A stretch of 64,000 nt of DNA from Eulemur rufifrons (GCF_041146395.1 NC_090999.1:73785001-73849000), one strand, 5' to 3'; positions 49,153-62,812 are shown, counted from the first letter of the stretch. Notes: generated from the letters alone by a model not told the origin. Made by a program: numbers and translations.

Positions 49153-49456
49153 TGAGGACAGATTTTTTTTTTTTATCTTATTGTTATGGGGGATACAGAA
49201 TTGCAGGTTACATACGTTGCCCATGTACCGCCTTTCCCCCCAAGTCAGAGCTCCAGGCGTGTCTGTTCCCCAGGTAGCTCGCGTTGCACCCATCATGTAG
49301 GTATATATCCCTCCCTTCCCCACCCCCCCTTCCCGAGTCAGCACCTTCAAGCGTTACCATTCCCCAAAGGGTGTGCAATGCACTCATTGGTAGGCATACA
49401 CCCATCCCCTCCCCCACCCCCCACCTCAGTCTGATATCCGATTGAGGACAGATTTT
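49153..49456 (-). mobile_element. L1 3' end with duplicated C-rich module and target-site duplication
   Basis: TGAGGACAGATTTT flanks the insert exactly, at 49153-49166 and 49443-49456. Inside, a T-run is followed by TCTTATTGTTATGGGGGATA, the 3' tip of the L1 family also seen at 2348. The C-rich UTR unit, starting at a GTCAGAGC/GTCAGCAC block, is then present twice in tandem (about 49240-49333 and 49334-49435). The copy is cut off in the 3' UTR, so it has no coding sequence. Confidence 0.9.
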
Positions 49457-49846
49457 AATTAGTAATATACTACTGCAATAAGGAAAAGGGTTAAATGTGA
49501 ACTGAACTCAACTTCAATTTGTACAGATGTGAATGGAGATTTTTAAAGGGAGAATGAGGGAATGGGGTGGGGGTTGAGCAGGCGTTCAGAGTGAGGGAAT
49601 CGAAAATTACAAAAAGGGGGAAGAGGGAGTTGGTCTAAGTGGGATTCATCTGGATTAATTAACTGGTATTTATTGAAGTTAAACTTCTATCCTCCCAGAG
49701 AGGCTGGGAGACAGGGACCCTTGTCTTCAAGTGTTGGCTGGAACAGACAGTGAATTATTTTGGCAGCCTTGAATCTTCTTAGACAGACACACTTTAATGA
49801 TAACTAAAGTCATCCTAGGGATGCAGCCTCAAGCTGTTAGAAACTA

Positions 49847-49873
49847 TGTATATATATATATATATATATATTT
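49847..49873. repeat. (TA)n microsatellite
   Basis: An uninterrupted TA run of about 13 units. Confidence 0.95.
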
Positions 49874-50129
49874 TAAGTCTTTCTAACACCAAGCTTGAGG
49901 CCTATTTGAGAAAGGGCTTAGAGGAGCCTGGCTAGAGTTTGGTCAAAGAGGCAATCTTTGTCACAAATCTGGGAGAGAATTATCATCCACGTCTGGACCC
50001 AACAGCTCAAATGACTTCATGGATATTCATCTGTTTTCTATCTCACCGCTCTGTTTTCTTCCATTTTGGTTTTACTCCTAAGCAAAGTGACTGCTCTTGG
50101 TGATTCCTTAAGCACCAAGCTTTTATCAT

Positions 50130-50660
50130 CACTTTATTAACTTTGGTGCAAAAGAATGTCTTCCTCTCTCTAGTTGCTGTGGGAGAGGCAAAATTTTATT
50201 TTTATTTTCCCCCTATTAGGTACTCCCCCTGCCTGAGAATTAAATGGACACAAGACACATTGCTAGGAGAAAAGCACATGAATTTACTTAAATACAAGTT
50301 TTACATGGGACAGGAGACTTTAGAAGGAAATGAAAGTCCAGAGGTACAGCTACAGTTCAACAGTTACACACTGAATCGGACAAAGAGTAGTACATTATGA
50401 AAACAGGACAAAGCAAAGGGGCTTGGGCTAGAGTAGTTAATTAGATAGCAAAATGACTGGGAATATAAGGATTACTCTAAAAAGGTTTTTTTTGTAAGGA
50501 TTCATCTTGGCCTCAACTTCCCATCCTTGATGATAAGAATGGTATTTTCCTCCTAGTATAGATCTTTTAAGAAATAGAAGGAATATCAGAGTAATCTTGT
50601 ATTTTCTATTTTTCAAGTGACTTTCACTCAAAATAGTTAGTATGCCAGAGTGGCATAGTT
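50130..50660. repeat. Possible antisense LTR, family unknown
   Basis: The stretch containing AGAAAAGCACATGAATTTAC and TTTTACATGGGACAGGAGAC has the look of antisense LTRs of old ERVs, with a reversed polyadenylation-like region. It has no clear ends or second copy. Confidence 0.25.
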
Positions 50661-53010
50661 TTGGGTGGCATGTTTTTAACTCCTTCATTACTCAAGCAGA
50701 AATTCCAAGAATTAGCACTAATCAACTGTCTGAACAATGTCAACCATCCCTGAGCCAAAATACTCTGAGTAATGCATGTGGTGCTCTTGTTGGAAGAATC
50801 TGTATCACGTGATTACTCCTTGATCCCAAATTGCAGTTATTCTACCTAAATTATCAATTTTCACTAAGAAAATTGTTCTACTGTTAAACAAAAGAGGAAT
50901 GAATGCTGGCCAGGTAACAGAAAATGCCTACTAAACTAATAAAAGCACACCTTATTTTTCTGACTCTTACATATACCATTTAATAAATACAGATTGTGTA
51001 TTGTGTGCAAAAGACCATAAGAGGCACTGATCAGAAGCAGAGGAAGACAATGATTTACATATAAGAGTGATATAAATCTTTACAGGCTTTGCATTAGGAA
51101 CTAAATTCAGGGAATTATAACTAGGCTTTGCATTTTATTTAGAAAAATCACATTTTGATATTTTTTTAAAAAATGAATATAATAAAACATTTGTCCCCTG
51201 GGGCATATTCTGCAATTCCATGATTCATATTGTTTTTTATTCTTACACCTAGATTTCGACGGCTGTCTGCAATCTTAACTAACTGCTTTTCTAGACTTGA
51301 AAAGAAATATTTATAAATGACTAAGAAATCAAAATCCACATGACATCTGTTCTCACAGCCAGAACATTACTCATTCACTTTTATTATTCAAAATCATTTA
51401 CATTTGACGTCAGGACAATTAACCACACACATAATGAAAAATAATCACATAATTAAATATTCTTCACTGCACCAGAACATTTTAAATATATTACTGCAGG
51501 AAGTTCGTATCCCATTGTGAGGGCAATTTTAACAAAATAGCACAAAAGGTGATTTTAATTTTTTTTAATGTCTTTTTCAGGTGTGAGAATATGCTTAAGG
51601 TTAGGGAAAAAAAAATAAGCATGTTTCTTTACTTCCAACTTCAGTATTTAAAAAAAAAATTCATTCCTTATTTTTACAGAATGTGTTTGAAAGAAAAACA
51701 GACTCTAGCTGAAATCCTAGTGTTTCAGAAGTTGAGGGAAAAATACAAGTAATAGCTGTGTATTATATTAATATAAATTCTATAGTTTTGGTTGGGAAGC
51801 TTGGTGTGGTGTCTGCTGGGAATTCCAGTCTACAACCTAACTGTCAAGACAGGTTATTTGGAGGAAAGTTTTGAGAATCTTCCTGAGATGATTGTAGATT
51901 TGAGTGGGGTAATAATGGTGGTGGTATTCATGGCGGAGGAGACCATTCACTTTGGAAGCATCAATTCTGGAAGAATCAAGAGCACCTGGTTTAGTTGCCT
52001 GCTTGCAGTCAGAATTATTTTTCAGTTTATGCAAAAATTAAGTTTTTGTAAAAATCTTTAGAGATAGTGTTTCCACAATATATAGCGACAATATAACTCT
52101 TAACACTTTTCTAAATTTTAACCATTTTCATCTTGGCATTGCATATGACTACCAACATGACTCAACACAATTGCTTGCTTTAAACCTATTCACTTTTGTC
52201 TTCAGAGGGAAAGGGCAGAAGTTCACTGAGTTTCATTCAACATCTCTTAGGAATTTTGGAGACTAGAGTTAAGTTATTGCTTCTCTCTTCTCTTGTACTT
52301 ATTCTTTCCTAGTAGGGCTTGTTCTTGGACCTTTAATCATATATCATGTTAATTTTCTTTGAATCTCCTTCAAGATATTTATATCATATTTCAGGTATGG
52401 ATGATTAAACAAATACAACATCATAATATAAGCCTAAGAAAACTCAAGTATAGTTTTCAGAAATCATTAATATCACTAAAATTTTACTTTATAAGGGAAG
52501 ACACATGGTATTTTAATCAATCTTCCCCAAACAAAAATATGATAAAATGTAAAAGAATGAAGTAAACATGAAATAAAACACTATTATAAATTATTTATTA
52601 TTAATGAAAATACTTATTCAATCCTATACAAAAAATGTGAATAATAGTGACAGATTTTTAGTGAAAATCATAGAATGAATCTCAGTATTTGAAAAAGCCT
52701 GGTTTTTACATCTTTGAAACAATATTTCATGGCTGTGATCTTCATTTTACATCTCTGTTATAATAACAGTCATAACTAAAAAGTATAATTACTAAAGTAT
52801 ATAGATCAAAACAGAAAGTGATCATCAAGGGTTTTATTCACTCAAAAAATTATAAAAATTTTTCAAATTCATCCACCAGGCATAGAATTTTTACTAATGT
52901 TTATTTGTATGTTTTTATCTTTAAATTAACTAGTAAGCCAACTTTCCTGAAAAGTATAAATTGCTCTTAGAAACTTTTTTAAATTGTTGTTTTAAAAATG
53001 TATAATAATA

Positions 53011-53100
53011 TGGATTCACAAACCATTGAAATTCTTCATTTGGAATGTTGTTAAATAATGTAGATATGAGCTTTTCATTTTTGAATCTCTGCAGATAGAG
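53011..53100. repeat. Diverged direct repeat, left copy
   Basis: ATATGGATTCACA and ATATGAGCTTTTCATTTTTGA recur as ATATGGATTCACA and ATATGAGTTTTCAATTTTTGA at 54982-55070, with about two thirds of positions matching between. The two copies bracket the L1M-MaLR block at 53129-54932. Confidence 0.6.
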
Positions 53101-53128
53101 AAGTTTTTGCCTGTGGGGTACTTAACAT

Positions 53129-53380
53129 TGCCATAGAGCAACAGGAACTCTCATTCATGGTGGTGGAAATGCAAAATGATGCAGTCACTTTGGAAGGCAG
53201 CTTGGTAGTTTTTTCACAAAACTTAAACATACTCTTGCCACATGATCTAGCTGTCAGGCTCTTTAGTATTTACCCAAATTGGTTGAAAACTGATGTCCAC
53301 ACAAAAATTTACACATGAATATTTATAGCAACTTTATTCATAATTGACAAAACTTGGAAGCAATCAAGATGGCAGCTCTG
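53129..53380 (+). mobile_element. L1M ORF2 3' fragment, sense
   Basis: CAACAGGAACTCTCATTCAT, ATGCAAAATGATGCAGTCAC, TATTTACCCAAATTGGTTGA and TTGACAAAACTTGGAAGCAA follow the sense order of the old L1 ORF2 C-terminal region. It lacks the 3' UTR and stops where MaLR-like sequence begins. Confidence 0.8.
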
Positions 53381-53384
53381 TTTC

Positions 53385-54578
53385 TGGGCTGGAATTACAC
53401 CCAGGTTGCTTTATCAGTCTATAGGCTCAGGGGCAGACTCTGCTGGACATTGCCCTATTTAGAGCCTCTTTGTGCTGGCTCTGGCCACATGGTAATTTCC
53501 TGACTGGGTTTCAAAGCCTTCTGGAGTGTCCTTTGAAATCTAGGTGAAGGAGGCCATGCCCCCATAGCTCATGCACTCTGTGCATTGGTGGGGAGACTAC
53601 CACTTGGACACCACTGAGATTTGGCACCTGTGCCCTTTGCAGGGGTTACTACCATGGCCTGCACTGCACCTGGGCCCACAGGAGCCTCCCATGTGGCTAC
53701 CAAGGAGACAACAACAGAAAGCAGGGAGCAAAGCCTTGTAATCCTTCTGACCCCCAGGCCCTTGTACTCTGGGTCTGTGATGGGAGAGGCAGCCCTGATG
53801 ACATTCAAAGTGCATTCAGAATGATTCTTTCATTGTCTTGGACAATAAGTCCTGGTTTCTGTTTAGATGGCTATCTAGTATCCTCATTCTCTTAATAAAT
53901 AGTTCCTAGCTTCAGTGGAAATGGCTGGTTCAAGCTAATCTCCTTATTAAATTTGGCCACACCCTTCATTTTCTCTCCTGAGGCAATTCTCTCCTTTTTT
54001 ACAATATGGATAGAGAATTTTCCAAATTTTTAAGTTCTACTTTCCTTTTGATTAATAATTTCACTTTTAAATCATTTCTCTCTTCTCACATTTTACTATA
54101 AGCAGTCAAGAAAAGCTAAACTATATGTTCCTTACTTTGCTTAGAAATAGCTTCAGTTAAATATCCAATTTTGTTGCTCACAAGTTCTACCTTTCACAAA
54201 ACGCAAGCACGCAAACACTATTCAGCCAACCTGTATGTCACTTTATAACAAGGATCACATTTCCCCCAGTTTCCAATAACCTGTTCCTCATTCCCCGCTG
54301 AGGCCTCATACAGAATGGCTTTTAATGTCCATATTGCTACCAAAATTCTCTTTGTGACCATGTAGGAATTCCCTAAGAAACTGAGGCTCTCTACAGCTCT
54401 CCTCTTTTTTTTCTGGGCCTTCAGTGGAATTGGCCTTAATGATCCATTAACAGTAATATAAGCTTTTTCTAACATGCACCTTAAAACTCTTTCAGCTTCT
54501 ACCCATTACCTAATTCCGTAGCTGCTTCCACATTTTTAGTTTTTGTTACAGCGGTATCTGCTCTTTGTACCAATTTCC
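53385..54578 (-). mobile_element. MaLR (MST/MLT1-type) internal sequence, antisense
   Basis: The antisense order of MaLR internal sequence is visible. In turn come TGTCCTTTGAAATCTAGGTG, a Pro/Ala-coding GC-richer part with GTCTGTGATGGGAGAGGCAG and TTGTCTTGGACAATAAG, then TCTTCTCACATTTTACTATA and CCCAGTTTCCAATAACCTGT. It ends CTGCTTCCACATTTTTAG and CTTTGTACCAATTTCCTG next to the LTR. No gag frame survives. The far LTR is missing where this meets the L1M fragment, so the provirus is truncated. Confidence 0.75.
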
Positions 54579-54932
54579 TGTTTTAATCCATTTGGACTGC
54601 TACAACAAAATACTATAAACTAGGTAGCTCATAAACAGACTTACTTCTCAAAATTCTGGAGTCTGAGACGTCCAAGATCAAGGTGCTGGCAAATTTGATG
54701 TCTAGTGAAGACCTGCTTTCTGACTCACAGAGGGTGCCATCTTGCTGTGTCCTCACATGTTGAGGCTCTCTGCCATTTCTTTTATTAACATAAAGGCACT
54801 ATTCCCAATCCTGAGGGCTTCACCCTCATGACCCAATCACTTCCCAAAGCCCCAAATCCTAATGCTGTTACCTTAGGGGACTTAGAATTTTAATAAGCAT
54901 TTGGGGGGAACACAAACATTCAGACCATAACA
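54579..54932 (-). mobile_element. MaLR (MLT1A/MST-like) LTR, antisense, 5' LTR of the truncated provirus
   Basis: It begins TGTTTTAATCCATTTGGACT and ends CAGACCATAACA, the inverted TG...CA ends. Inside are AATTCTGGAGTCTGAGACGT, GGGCTTCACCCTCATGACCC and CACTTCCCAAAGCCCCAAAT, which are conserved MaLR LTR blocks. Internal sequence adjoins on the left, so on the transcribed strand this is the 5' LTR. Confidence 0.85.
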
Positions 54933-55555
54933 ATTTATTAGTTAAAAATAATTAAAGGAAAAAGTATATATATATATACATATAGTTATATGGATTCACA
55001 GCCCTGTTGAAAATCCTCCTTTGTAAAACTGTTAAAAAGTCCATATATGAGTTTTCAATTTTTGATTGTCTAAAAAAATTAGTGTTAGATATGTTTCCAT
55101 AATCTTTATTTTCATCCATGACTCATAGCTGTTATTTTACTAGCATATACATTCCATTATAGAAAATGTTGATAATTTTGGAGCACTTGTCTTTTGGTAG
55201 AGGAAAAAAAAAGTCATTTAACTATAACTCTGAAATTGTTAAATACTTCATCAAATATCTCTTAGTTTTCCTGGGATAGTCTCAATTTAAGCCTGTTTTC
55301 CTAGTATCATGTCCAGTAAGTGCCATATTTTATACTCAAATGTGTTCCATCTGGACAATAAATTATATGGCCCCTCAATAGGAAAAGATAACAGAATGAC
55401 ACACATGAGATAAAATCACCCTTAATTATCACCAAGAAGAGCCTTGACCATGGCTCTGATTTGTGTTTTAATCGTGGCACTATGGTAGGATATTCTGTGC
55501 CTTAATACAAAATATTTTCTAATTTTTTCATAAACAAGTTATATTAGATCTTACC
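54933..55555. other. Unassigned sequence with the right copy of a diverged repeat
   Basis: It contains a short TA run at about 54966-54980 and the second copy (54982-55070) of the repeat described at 53011. Nothing else is recognised. Confidence 0.45.
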
Positions 55556-57544
<1,989 letters not shown>

Positions 57545-59400
57545 TCAATGTAGACTATTTTAAGAGATAAAAATTTGGGGGGATCCAGTCTTGGGAAAAG
57601 TCTCACACTTTCATCACTTTTGTCTCTAGGAGCCGCACCAGGTTCTCCTGTTGAAGGCTGGAAAAACCACCCCCTACTTCCAGTAAGGTGAGGTGGGATA
57701 GGACGGAGTCATTGTCAAATATGCTCAGATCATTATGTTCTCCATAACAAATTACCCTCAAGGGCAAATATTGTACTAGAGCCTTATCTGACCTAAAAAA
57801 GAGGAATTAGACAGCTCTAGCATCCTGTTGCCTTCAGATCTCACATAGGAAGGGAAAAATGAAAGGTGAAGGAATACTTCTAAAGACCATAGCCCAGAGA
57901 TTCTAGCACACATAAGATATGAGAATTTAACATGAAATTATAGAATGCTTTCATTCCCTAATACCTTACAGCCACATTGACAGAGCTCCAGCATAGTAAC
58001 GGTGGTTTATAACTAAAAGAGCTGAAAGACACAGATTCTATTTAAGAAGGAGTTTCTAGGGAAATTCAAAGACAGCTTGGGAAATGAAAGCCAGAACAAC
58101 AGGGAAAATTGAAGCCTGTGACCCTTCAGTTACAGCAAACATTAAACACAGCATACACTCCTGGACAGATAACATAAAGCTCACACTAAATGCTTATTTC
58201 CTTTAGTTTTTATTACCTGATACATCATATTCAGCTTTCAATAAAATAATTACCATACATGCTAAAAAGACAAGAATAAAATTGCCTGAGGAGACAAAGC
58301 AAACATTCAGAATCACGTATGACAGAGATTTTTCTTGAATTAACAGAGAATTTAAAATATTTGTAATTAATATGATAAAGTGATAAAGGATTTAATTTAA
58401 AAAATCAGCAACATGCAAGAACAGATGAGTAATGTAAGTAGAGAAAAGGAAATCCTAAGAAAGAAACAAAAGGAAGTGCAAGAAATAAAAAAATCACAGC
58501 AAAAGAATGACTTTGATGAATTCATCCTTAGAATGAGCACAGGGGGAAAAAATCACTGAGATTAAAGATATATGAATAGAAACTTTTCAAACTGAAAAAC
58601 AAAGAGTCCAAAAAATAAAAATGAAACCAGAACAGAATATCCAAGAACAATTGGACTATTACTAAAGGTGTAACATACATATAATGGGAATATCAAGCAG
58701 AAAGGTGCAAGAGAAATATTTGAACTAATAGTGGCTGATCATTTCTCAAAATTAATAAGAGACACTATACCACATATCCAGGAAGCTCAGAGAACACCAA
58801 ACAGGGAAAATGCTAAAAAGTTGACACCCACATATATCATAGTCAAACTGTACAAAATCGTAGACACAGAGAAACTTTCCAAAGAAGCCAGATGGGGTAA
58901 AAATTACTTTACTTATAAAAGAGCAAGGGTAAGAATTACATCAGGCTACTTTTTAAAAACAATGTAAGTGAGAAGAAAGTGGAGTAAAATATTTAAAGTA
59001 TTTAAAAAAACATAAAACAATGATGACCTAGAATTCTGAATTCAGTAAAGTTATTCTCAGCAGTGAAGGAGAAATAAAGATTTTTTTTTTTTCAGATAAA
59101 CACAAACTGAACAAATTTGTTGCTGGTAGAACTACCTTGCAAGAAATGATAAAATAAAATCCATTATTTTTCTTATTCTTAATTGATTTAAGAAAGCTGT
59201 TTGTTTAAAATAATAGTTGTTACAATGTATTGGGTGATTAGATAAGAAAAAGGAATGATAGTAATGTTATAAGGAGGAGAGGGAGGACCTGGGAATACTC
59301 AGTTATAAGGAGAATGATCAAGCTAATACATACAACAATGTTAACTTTTAACATCTAGATGATACTGTTAAAATTCATAGAATAGTAAATCAAAACAGTT
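57545..59400 (+). mobile_element. Second HAL1-like/L1M 5' UTR and ORF1 relic
   Basis: The 5' UTR part carries AGGAGCCGCACCAGGTTCTC and GAGCCTTATCTGACC, with TTACAGCAAACATTAAACAC further on. ORF1 then reads AACATGCAAGAACAGATGAG. A frame at 58731-58967 retains HIQEAQRTPNRENAKK and YKRARVRITSGYF, from the ORF1p C-terminal region. The 3' part has TTGCAAGAAATGATAAAATA and TTGTTACAATGTATTGGGTG, with no ORF2. It aligns segment by segment with the element at 45301-47000 and has the same orientation, but is clearly diverged from it. Confidence 0.8.
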
Positions 59401-59601
59401 AAATTTTACTGTGTAATTTAAAAAATAAAATAAAAACTTTTTATAAATACAAAAATAGAAACTCTAGGCAATCAAGACAAGAAAAATTTTGTAATACTAA
59501 GAATATCAGGGAATGGTTTATGGATGAAAGAGCCTAAAATATGAAGTTTGAAAAATGGAAAATTTTTAATAGTGAGAGAGAGTGAGAGAAAGCCTTTCTT
59601 T

Positions 59602-59899
59602 GCCAGGTTCAGTGGCTCACACCTGTAATCCTAGCACCCCGGGAGGCCAAGGCAGGAGGGTAGCTTGAGCTCAGGAGTTTGAGAGTAGCCTGAGCAAGAA
59701 CGAGACCCTGTCTCTGCTAAAAATAGAAAACTTAGCCGGGAGATGGTGGTGCACACCTGTAGTTCCAGCTATTCTGGAGGCTGAGGCAGGAGGATCGCTT
59801 GAGCCCAGGAGTTTGAGGTTGCTGTGAGCTAGGCTGACACTGTGGCACTCTACCCAGGGCAGCAGAGTGAGACTCGGCCTCAAAAAAAAAAAAAAAAAA
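59602..59899 (+). mobile_element. Alu, intermediate age
   Basis: GCCAGGTTCAGTGGCTCACA to an 18-base A-tail. The linker is short (AAAATAGAAAACTTAGCCGG), but the right arm has the lemur-type GCTGTGAGCTAGGCTGACAC. Flanks AAAGCCTTTC (about 59590) and AAAGCATTTC (about 59902) match at 9 of 10 positions and may be the duplication. Confidence 0.93.
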
Positions 59900-60244
59900 G
59901 CAAAGCATTTCAAGTAAAAGAAATGATATAATCAAATATTCCAATATGCTAAAGTCAAGGCATACAAAGAAAAATATGTATTGTCCAGTATGAAAGCACA
60001 GCAGATTATTAGAGAAATAATTCTAGCTCCATTTCCTGGAATTATTGGAGCTTTAGTTATCAATTTAATGGAATCATTATGTGACAACAGATCTTGGAAA
60101 AAATAACAAACATGTAAATGAAAGAGGCGAGGTAATCAGGAAAAAGTTGAAATAGTCATTAAGTGAACTAAAAGAGACTTTGCATTTCCTTTTTTTTTTT
60201 TTTAACTAGGAATATATTCCTGCCAAGTCTTTGTATCATTGGTT
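59900..60244. other. Unassigned sequence
   Basis: Nothing recognised apart from a T-run at about 60190-60203. Confidence 0.45.
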
Positions 60245-60530
60245 AATTCTAATTATTCCAGTGTCAACTCAAATGTCACATATATACTCAGATTGGTCTT
60301 TTCCTTGACTACTGCAGCTAAGTCGTCTTATAGACTTCTGGTTACTTTACCACAGTGTTTTGTCCTAAGTTCTTTAACAGTATCTGAAATCAACTAGTTT
60401 AATTTATTTAATTGTTTGTCTCTGAGACTGCACTCCAAGAGAAAACATTTTCGTCAATGGCTGAATCCCTATCATTTTGCAAAGTACATGCTGTCAAACA
60501 AATATTTGTTTATTGAACAATCATGTGAAG
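60245..60530 (+). repeat. L2 3' end, sense
   Basis: AGTGTCAACTCAAATGTCAC, CTTTTCCTTGACTACTGCAG, AGACTGCACTCCAAGAGAAA and CAAATATTTGTTTATTGAAC follow the sense order of the L2 3' region. Confidence 0.75.
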
Positions 60531-62160
60531 AACGAGAAAGAGAGAAAAAAAAAATAGTCTAGAGTTTTAGACCCAGATAACTGGTGAAATATACCATTAA
60601 ACCCACAAGGACCAAAGAATTAATTACATTAGGGAAAAAAAGATTGATTCAGCTTGGGACGTTAATGCTCTTTGAAAATACTGAGATGGTGAAAGTTAAA
60701 AATGAGAAATTAGCATTTAGCAGAGTGTTTGAGGCTGCAAATACAGATGAAGGAGTCATTTCATTAAACTAATGCCGAATAATTAGCAGGAATTAGATCC
60801 TCCAGAGAAAGAGAGATGGGTTTCACAAGCAGGAGAAAGAAGACAGCAAAGGAAAATAAAAGAGATTGGTCAGTGATACAGAGGCAAATTGGCGTCAAAA
60901 TCAGGAATGAGAAAGTATAAAAAGTTTACTATTGCCAGAAGTGGGAAAGAAGTTAGCCTGAATACTAGACAATCTGGAAGTAAAAAGAGTAAGTGAGGAG
61001 CAAGTCTTACTCTAATATCTAACCAGCATTAAAAAAAAATAACTAAAAAATCAGAGTAGAGAAATATGCTTTTAATACAAAAATTGGACCAGAGAAGAAG
61101 CCAACATAAAGTATAAGAAAAATATGCATCAAAAAGGAAGCAAACATATGAGCAATCAACCAGTTTAGAAAGGTGGCAATGTGTGAGGATCAGAGAGAAA
61201 ATTGATTTTGGAAAGGAATAATCTCTTTTTGAAGCAGAACAGGAAGCAATAGTAAGAAGATGAATACCAAGATAAACTCTATTTGAAGAGTGGTGAAACT
61301 GAGGAAGTTTATGCCAAATGACCTCCATCCTCAATAAATTAGCTAAAATACCTCTCTATTAAAAGAGAAGAATGATATGGAAAATAACATTGAAATAAAG
61401 AGTTGAGAAAAAATACACAAGTTTAAAATATTTCTACAGGGAGGGAATCAATATGAGATAAGTAAAAGGATTGCTGATTAGAGATTAAGAGCTAGGAGAG
61501 ATTCAGTATCATGTTAGCATACTGGTTATCTGTCACCTGTTTCCATGAATATTTCCAGTAATATTAGGCTAAACGGGAGCAAGAAAAAGGTGGAGGCACA
61601 GGTAGGGGATTGATTTAAGGAGCACTGTATTTGTCTACTTGTCTAAATTTTACTTCACTAAACTTAGGTTCTCTATCACTGGCATTTCCTTGCAACTATT
61701 AGTTTTCAATGGTTAGAATGAAATGAACACTCCTCTCTCTCTAGTCGTCTTGGATGAAAGATGGAAAAACAAAAGAAAAAAGGTAGTGTGACAAGGTGTT
61801 TATATTTTGTTTAACCTTTTAATGATCGTATTCTGCTTAGCATGTAAAAGCTGCAAGAAAATATTGCTTTCACCTTAACAATGTTAAAGGCTGAATAATC
61901 TGCAAAATTATAACTTTTCTGATGGGTTCCATCAGAAATAGGAAGTAACAAGGCAACCAAATAAACTGAATTGGAAGGTGTGACAAGTCATTGATAGGAA
62001 AGAGAGAGAGAAACATTTCACTTTTAGAAGATGATGGAAAGCGAGTTGGTTGCCATACAAGAAGGTAAGAAAAAGGAAGGTAGCTAAAATGTTAGCCAAT
62101 TATTTATTTATTTATTTATTTTTTCTTTTTTCACATTCACGGAATGAAAGGCAAGGTTAA
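60531..62160. other. Unassigned sequence
   Basis: No gene recognised in 1.6 kb. An (ATTT)n run lies at 62101-62122. A 101-codon minus-strand frame at 61029-61334 lacks recognisable features. Confidence 0.4.
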
Positions 62161-62179
62161 CCAATTTTTAAAGGCCAAA

Positions 62180-62560
62180 TGTGGAACAATATGACAATTT
62201 GAAAATCTGAGCCCTCCCCCCCAACCTTAGGTGAATTTACAGCCCTCCAAAGGTTGCTTACAAGAAGGATTGGACACAAAGCAGGAAACCAAGGAGAGCC
62301 CTTCGCCATGATACAGAACGCAGGCAGTGATTGGCTACTGTGGGAAAAAAGAAACAAAGCCACGCCCACTTCCGGCAGAACCTTCTCTCATTAGATCAAA
62401 AACCTTAGGCTCCTGGTGAGGGTCAGCAAATTCTCCAGTTCCCAGGGCCCAGCCAAAAATCCACTGCTTGTCCGGAGGGTGGGCAGGAGTAGGGAGAAAG
62501 AAAACACATCTGTATCTGGGGAAAGATAAAAACATTCTCACCAATAGGATGCAGGTAAAG
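62180..62560. promoter_or_regulatory. GC-richer promoter-like patch
   Basis: This is the only stretch where several core promoter motifs cluster. An inverted CCAAT box in NF-Y context (GTGATTGGCT) lies at 62328-62337. A GC/CACC box (CCACGCCC) lies at 62360-62367, and a perfect ETS site (ACTTCCGG) at 62368-62375. A second CCAAT lies at 62541-62545. On the minus strand an ATGGCG start at 62309 opens a frame MAKGSPWFPALCPILL that runs into a GTAAGC splice-donor-like site at 62261. It could be an unrecognised first exon and promoter, a decayed LTR, or chance. Confidence 0.3.
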
Positions 62561-62591
62561 ATACATTGTATCCAGAGAAAGGACAGAAGTA

Positions 62592-62812
62592 GGGTTGCTA
62601 CATTTAGCAACTAAAAATACAGGATGGCCAGTTAAGTTGGAGTTTCAAATTCAAAATAAATAGCTTTTTAGCATAGGTATGTTTTTATATAGCATGGGAC
62701 ATGTCTAAATGGACAGTATATTTCATGGGACATACATATATTAAAAATAATTCATCTTTGAACATAAATTCAAATTTAACTGAAATTCTATATTTTATCT
62801 GCCAACCCGAGG
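62592..62812. mobile_element. Palindromic non-autonomous DNA-transposon-like element
   Basis: The left arm begins GGGTTGCTACATTTAGCAAC and the right arm ends TTTATCTGCCAACCC. The arms are imperfect inverted repeats of about 100 bases, including CAGTTAAGTTGGAGTTTCAA against TTCAAATTTAACTGAAATTC. ATGGGACAT-like sequence sits near the centre. This is the build of an old MITE, probably of a hAT-type family. I cannot name the family, and no target-site duplication is clear. Confidence 0.7.

Larger units (their letters stand above)
49457..53128. other. Largely unassigned sequence
   Basis: About 3.7 kb without a recognised gene. A TA repeat, a possible LTR at about 50130-50660 and an exon-like frame near 51680 are noted separately. 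An 89-codon frame at 51792-52061 has a non-random look but no match I recognise. Confidence 0.4.

Noticed and set aside
49167..49435. Cysteine- and proline-rich frames in the C-rich tract
   Set aside because: They are translations of the L1 3' UTR, and similar frames occur at 2304-2546 and 3592-3918.
51792..52061. Plus-strand frame of 89 codons with a somewhat protein-like composition
   Set aside because: No known family recognised, no supporting signals, and the opposite strand is also open over most of it.
53569..53824. Overlapping Pro/Ala/Gly-rich frames on both strands
   Set aside because: They lie in the GC-richer part of the MaLR internal sequence and do not match a gag or other conserved protein.
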